Below are positions 7,389 to 9,543 of a DNA stretch of 9,543 bases, piece after piece (position 1 is the stretch's first letter; every line of letters begins with the position of its first letter). This DNA comes from Acidiferrobacter sp. GTDB taxonomy: Bacteria > Pseudomonadota > Gammaproteobacteria > Acidiferrobacterales > Acidiferrobacteraceae. The translations under genes were made by a program, and so were the position numbers. Under the pieces are notes generated by a model. That model saw nothing but the letters and a program-made list of their open reading frames with translations. It was not told the DNA's origin and made no database searches. Location: the NCBI GenBank assembly GCA_027335965.1, contig DAHWGZ010000058.1:1-9543 (forward strand). The letters are read 5' to 3'.

Positions 7389-7403
7389 GGCTCACCCGGA
7401 TGC
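7363..7403 (+). repeat. Short imperfect direct repeat across the gspN stop
   Basis: GGCTCACC followed by CGGATGC occurs twice. Copy one (7363-7380) has three extra bases between the halves and lies in the last gspN codons; copy two (7389-7403) starts right after the TAG. The sharing of both halves in the same order suggests a small local duplication. No function is evident. Confidence 0.5.
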
Positions 7404-7654
7404 TTGATCATTCGGGAACGGGATCGGCGTACGGGTCCCCGGCCGCTTCCCCGACATGACCGCCACACCGCGCCACAGGCGAACCAGGCACCGCCCCAAC
7501 AAGGGGTGCACGCCAACAGGCGCATGCGGGGCGGTGGCGGCCAGACGGGTGGGGGGCCTTCGGGATGGTCACCGTTTCGGGGCGCGCATCCGAAGCGCTT
7601 CCAGTCGCCTCTTGGCTGCCGATAGGTCCCGTCGGGGACGTCGGAGGAGCGAAG
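7389..7654 (+). promoter_or_regulatory. Intergenic region between gspN and the DUF2892 gene
   Basis: This 266-base gap separates the secretion operon from the DUF2892-sigma pair and should hold the end of one transcript and the promoter of the next, but I can place neither firmly. A possible hairpin CGCCCC/GGGGTG (7492-7508, loop AACAA, one G-U pair) has no T-run. A perfect 10-base palindrome GAAGCGCTTC lies at 7592-7601. A GTCCC/GGGAC hairpin with a 4-base loop (7626-7639) ends just before the ribosome binding site. GGAAC at 7415-7419 resembles an ECF -35 box but lacks a convincing -10. Reading frames here look like noise. Confidence 0.3.
7643..7649 (+). promoter_or_regulatory. Ribosome binding site of the DUF2892 gene
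   Basis: GGAGGAG lies five bases before ATG 7655. It decides for this start rather than the longer in-frame reading from 7565, whose extra 30 residues do not look like protein of this family. Confidence 0.75.
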
Positions 7655-7888
7655 ATGATTTATGTCAAGAATGTGCCGGCATGGGAGCGCATCGTCCGTC
7701 TGGGTGTGGGCGTCGCGCTGGCTGGTTATGGGCTTGCGGAGGTCGGCGGGCTTTGGGGTGTGGGCATCCTGGTGGGGGCGATGGGGCTTGCGCTGAGCGG
7801 ATTGTGGGGATTCTGTCCGGCCTGTGCCCTGGCCGGCCGTAGGCTTAAAGCCGCGCGCCCCCGTGAATCGGGGCCGACGGGGCCATGA
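7655..7888 (+). CDS. DUF2892 (YgaP-like transmembrane domain) small membrane protein with CPAC motif
   Basis: This 77-residue protein matches the DUF2892 family, the two-helix membrane domain also found in YgaP. It opens with the typical KNVPAWERIVRLGVGVALAGYG (residues 5-26), has two hydrophobic helices at about 12-29 and 33-51, and ends the second with GFCPACALAG, Cys at 54 and 57. A short basic tail follows. The CxxC at the membrane edge could bind metal or respond to redox, but no biochemical function is established for the family. It is preceded by a strong ribosome binding site, and its stop overlaps the start of the sigma factor gene in ATGA, so the two are made together. That coupling suggests a functional link, perhaps as a sensor or anti-sigma-like partner; this is inference. 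Confidence 0.88.
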   Translation: MIYVKNVPAWERIVRLGVGVALAGYGLAEVGGLWGVGILVGAMGLALSGLWGFCPACALAGRRLKAARPRESGPTGP

Positions 7889-8403
7889 TCGATACGCGGA
7901 CACTGGCGCCGGTGATCGCGGCCGCGCAGGAGGGTGACGCGGCGGCGCTCGCTCATCTGCTGCGCGCCTGCCATCCGGACGTGCGGCGTTACGCCTACCG
8001 CCATTGCCTGATCAGCGATGTCGACGATGCGGTGCAGGAGGCGCTCCTGATCCTTTCCCGCCGCCTACGCTCGCTCCGCGCGCTGGCGGCCTTTCCGGGG
8101 TGGCTTTTTACCATCGTGCGGCGTGAATGCCGGCGCCTGGAGCGGCGGGTATTCGGGCTCGACGCCTGGGACGAGGCGCGCATGGAGGAGCGGCTGGCGA
8201 CGCGCCCCGACGAGGCCTTGCGCGTCGATCTGGTGCATGCCCTCGAATCGCTGCCCGCCCATTATCGCGAGGTGATTCTTTTGCGGGACTTCGCGGGGCT
8301 CACCATCCGGGCGCTGGCGGCGCGACTTGGCATGAGCCCGATGGCCGTGAAGGGCCGGCTCCATCGCGCGCGCGAGCTCGTGCGGGAATATCTGACGGCC
8401 TGA
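7885..8403 (+). CDS. ECF-type (sigma-70 family) RNA polymerase sigma factor
   Basis: This 172-residue protein has the two-domain layout of extracytoplasmic-function sigma factors. Region 2 spans about 22-88, with the core-binding DVDDAVQEALLIL at 45-57 and the -10-recognising helix FPGWLFTIVRRECRRLERR at 70-88. Region 4 spans about 113-168, with LESLPAHYREVILLRDFAGL at 120-139 and the helix-turn-helix LAARLGMSPMAVKGRLHRAR at 144-163. A 25-residue linker joins them and no C-terminal extension is present. It is translationally coupled to the upstream DUF2892 gene (ATGA), with only weak ribosome binding sequence of its own. No anti-sigma gene follows: the next gene is convergent. Three cysteines (29, 41, 82) are present in region 2. 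Target promoters are unknown. Confidence 0.93.
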   Translation: MIDTRTLAPVIAAAQEGDAAALAHLLRACHPDVRRYAYRHCLISDVDDAVQEALLILSRRLRSLRALAAFPGWLFTIVRRECRRLERRVFGLDAWDEARMEERLATRPDEALRVDLVHALESLPAHYREVILLRDFAGLTIRALAARLGMSPMAVKGRLHRARELVREYLTA

Positions 8404-8487
8404 GGGCCGCCCTGGGCGATCCGCGCCCCTTGCCATCGTTGCCTGATCACCCCGATGGTCGAGCGGTTGCGGTGTTTCCTTATCCTG
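8404..8487. other. Short gap between convergent genes
   Basis: The 84 bases between the sigma factor stop and the stop of the reverse-strand dehydrogenase gene should hold terminators for both. Only weak 5-base stems are visible (GGGCG/CGCCC at 8414-8428; GTTTC/GAAAC at 8474-8495, the latter running into the reverse gene), neither with a clear T-run, so no terminator is called. Confidence 0.3.
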
Positions 8488-9543
8488 CTAGAAACCCTGC
8501 CCGCCGGCGCCATGACCCGCGGCCACCGATCGGGCCACGGCCTCGGCGGCCTTGATGCCGTCGACCGCCGCCGACAGGATGCCGCCGGCGTAGCCCGCGC
8601 CCTCGCCGGTCGGGTAGAGGCCGCGGGTGTTGCGGCTTTGATGATCGTCGTCGCGGGTGATGCGGATCGGGGCGGATGTGCGCGTCTCGACGCCCGTCAA
8701 GACCGCGTCGGGGAGCGCGAAGTCCGTGATCTTGCGCGCGAATGCCGGCAAGGCCTCGCGCAGGGCGTCGATGGCGTAGGCGGGCAGGGCCTCGCTCAGG
8801 TCGCCGAAGCGGACTCCCGGTTGATAGGAGGGGCTGACATCGCCCGGCCCCTGGCTCGCCCGTCCGGCGAGGAAGTCCGCAAGGCGCTGGGCCGGGGCCT
8901 CATAGCTCTTTCCGCCGAGCACGAATGCCTGTTCTTCCCAATGGCGCTGGAAGGCCACGCCGGCGAGCACGTCGTCGCCGGGGAAGTCAGCGGGCGTCAC
9001 GCCCACCACGATCGCGCTATTGGCGTTGCGCTCATTCCGCGAATACTGGCTCATGCCGTTGGTGACCACCCGCCCCGGTTCGGAGGCCGCGGCCACGACC
9101 GTGCCGCCCGGACACATGCAGAAGCTGTAGACCGAGCGGCCGCTCGCGGTGCGATGGGTGAGCTTGTAGTCGGCGGCCCCGAGCAAAGGGTGGCCGGCGT
9201 GGCGTCCGAAACGGCAGCGATCGATCAGTGACTGCGGGTGCTCGATGCGCAGGCCGATCGCAAAGGGTTTGGGTTCCAGGAACACCCCGCGGTCGCGCAG
9301 CATGGCGAAGGTGTCGCGGGCGCTATGGCCTATGGCGAGTACGACGTGACGGGCCTCGAGGCTGCGGCCGTCGGCGAGCGTGAGGCCGCGCACGGCCCCG
9401 CCCGCGCGGTCGATGTCGACCACCCGACTCTCGAAATGCACCTCGCCGCCCAGCTGCTCGATGGTCGCGCGCATGCGCTCGACGACCCCCACCAGGCGGA
9501 AGGTGCCGATGTGGGGCTTGCTGATCGTGAGGATCTCGGGGGG
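8488..9543 (-). CDS. FAD-dependent dehydrogenase, COG2509 type, C-terminal part (5' end outside window)
   Basis: This is the C-terminal 351 residues of an NAD(P)/FAD-dependent oxidoreductase of the COG2509 type, whose physiological substrate is not established. The frame is open to the right edge, and residues 1-14 (PPEILTISKPHIGT) match the conserved segment just after the missing N-terminal FAD domain start, so GTG 9492 is internal. Visible motifs are VVLAIGHSARD at 67-77, KPFAIGLRIEHPQ at 92-104, the signature FCMCPGG at 141-147, NGMSQYSRNERNANSAIVV at 162-180 and the FAD-binding C-terminus GEGAGYAGGILSAAVDG at 313-329. The stop faces the sigma factor gene. It appears to be an unrelated housekeeping neighbour. 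Confidence 0.92.
   Translation of the reverse strand, partial: PPEILTISKPHIGTFRLVGVVERMRATIEQLGGEVHFESRVVDIDRAGGAVRGLTLADGRSLEARHVVLAIGHSARDTFAMLRDRGVFLEPKPFAIGLRIEHPQSLIDRCRFGRHAGHPLLGAADYKLTHRTASGRSVYSFCMCPGGTVVAAASEPGRVVTNGMSQYSRNERNANSAIVVGVTPADFPGDDVLAGVAFQRHWEEQAFVLGGKSYEAPAQRLADFLAGRASQGPGDVSPSYQPGVRFGDLSEALPAYAIDALREALPAFARKITDFALPDAVLTGVETRTSAPIRITRDDDHQSRNTRGLYPTGEGAGYAGGILSAAVDGIKAAEAVARSVAAGHGAGGQGF

Noticed and set aside
7415..7437. GGAAC as a possible autoregulated ECF promoter -35 box
   Set aside because: No CGTC- or TCTA-like -10 element lies at the usual 15-17 base spacing, so it is not called as a promoter.
7492..7508. Hairpin CGCCCC/GGGGTG as a terminator of the gsp operon
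   Set aside because: The stem is short with one G-U pair and no T-run follows, and it lies about 100 bases after gspN, so it is mentioned only under the intergenic region.
7250..7903. Reverse-strand open frame covering the gspN-DUF2892 gap
   Set aside because: It overlaps three supported genes and its translation is low-complexity Pro/Arg-rich with no family resemblance, so the gap is left as non-coding.
8455..9231. Forward-strand open frame of 258 codons opposite the dehydrogenase gene
   Set aside because: The reverse strand carries clear COG2509 motifs to the window edge; the forward translation has no recognisable domain.

Overview
The window is a high-GC, densely coding stretch of a proteobacterial chromosome. 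It is dominated by one forward-strand operon for a type II (general) secretion system, in the order gspE(partial)-F-G-H-I-J-K-L-M-N (1-7388). A small two-gene forward unit follows: a DUF2892 membrane protein translationally coupled to an ECF-type sigma factor (7655-8403). The last block is a convergent reverse-strand gene for a COG2509-type FAD-dependent dehydrogenase (8488-9543), which runs off the right edge. No RNA genes, insertion sequences, CRISPR arrays or phage genes were seen.

Organism: the gene order and family resemblance fit a gamma- or beta-proteobacterium or a relative such as Acidithiobacillia. The pseudopilins are strikingly basic (Arg >> Asp+Glu) and the calcium-binding loop of the major pseudopilin has lost most of its acidic residues. 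Both would suit an acidophile with an acidic periplasm, but that is inference and no taxonomic marker is present.

How the genes work together: GspE (cytoplasmic ATPase) docks on GspL and drives GspF/GspL/GspM in the inner membrane. These assemble a pseudopilus of GspG (major) with a GspH/I/J/K tip, which pushes folded periplasmic proteins through an outer-membrane secretin. GspN is an accessory subunit. The genes are packed with ATGA overlaps or longer overlaps, so translational coupling is likely throughout. GspC, GspD (secretin) and GspO (prepilin peptidase) are not in the window. GspC is not between F and G and GspD is not after N, so they must lie upstream of the left edge or elsewhere.

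I see no clearly new multi-gene system. The items most worth a second look are the DUF2892(CPAC)-ECF sigma pair with no visible anti-sigma factor, the degenerate GspG calcium loop, and the shortened zinc loop of GspE.
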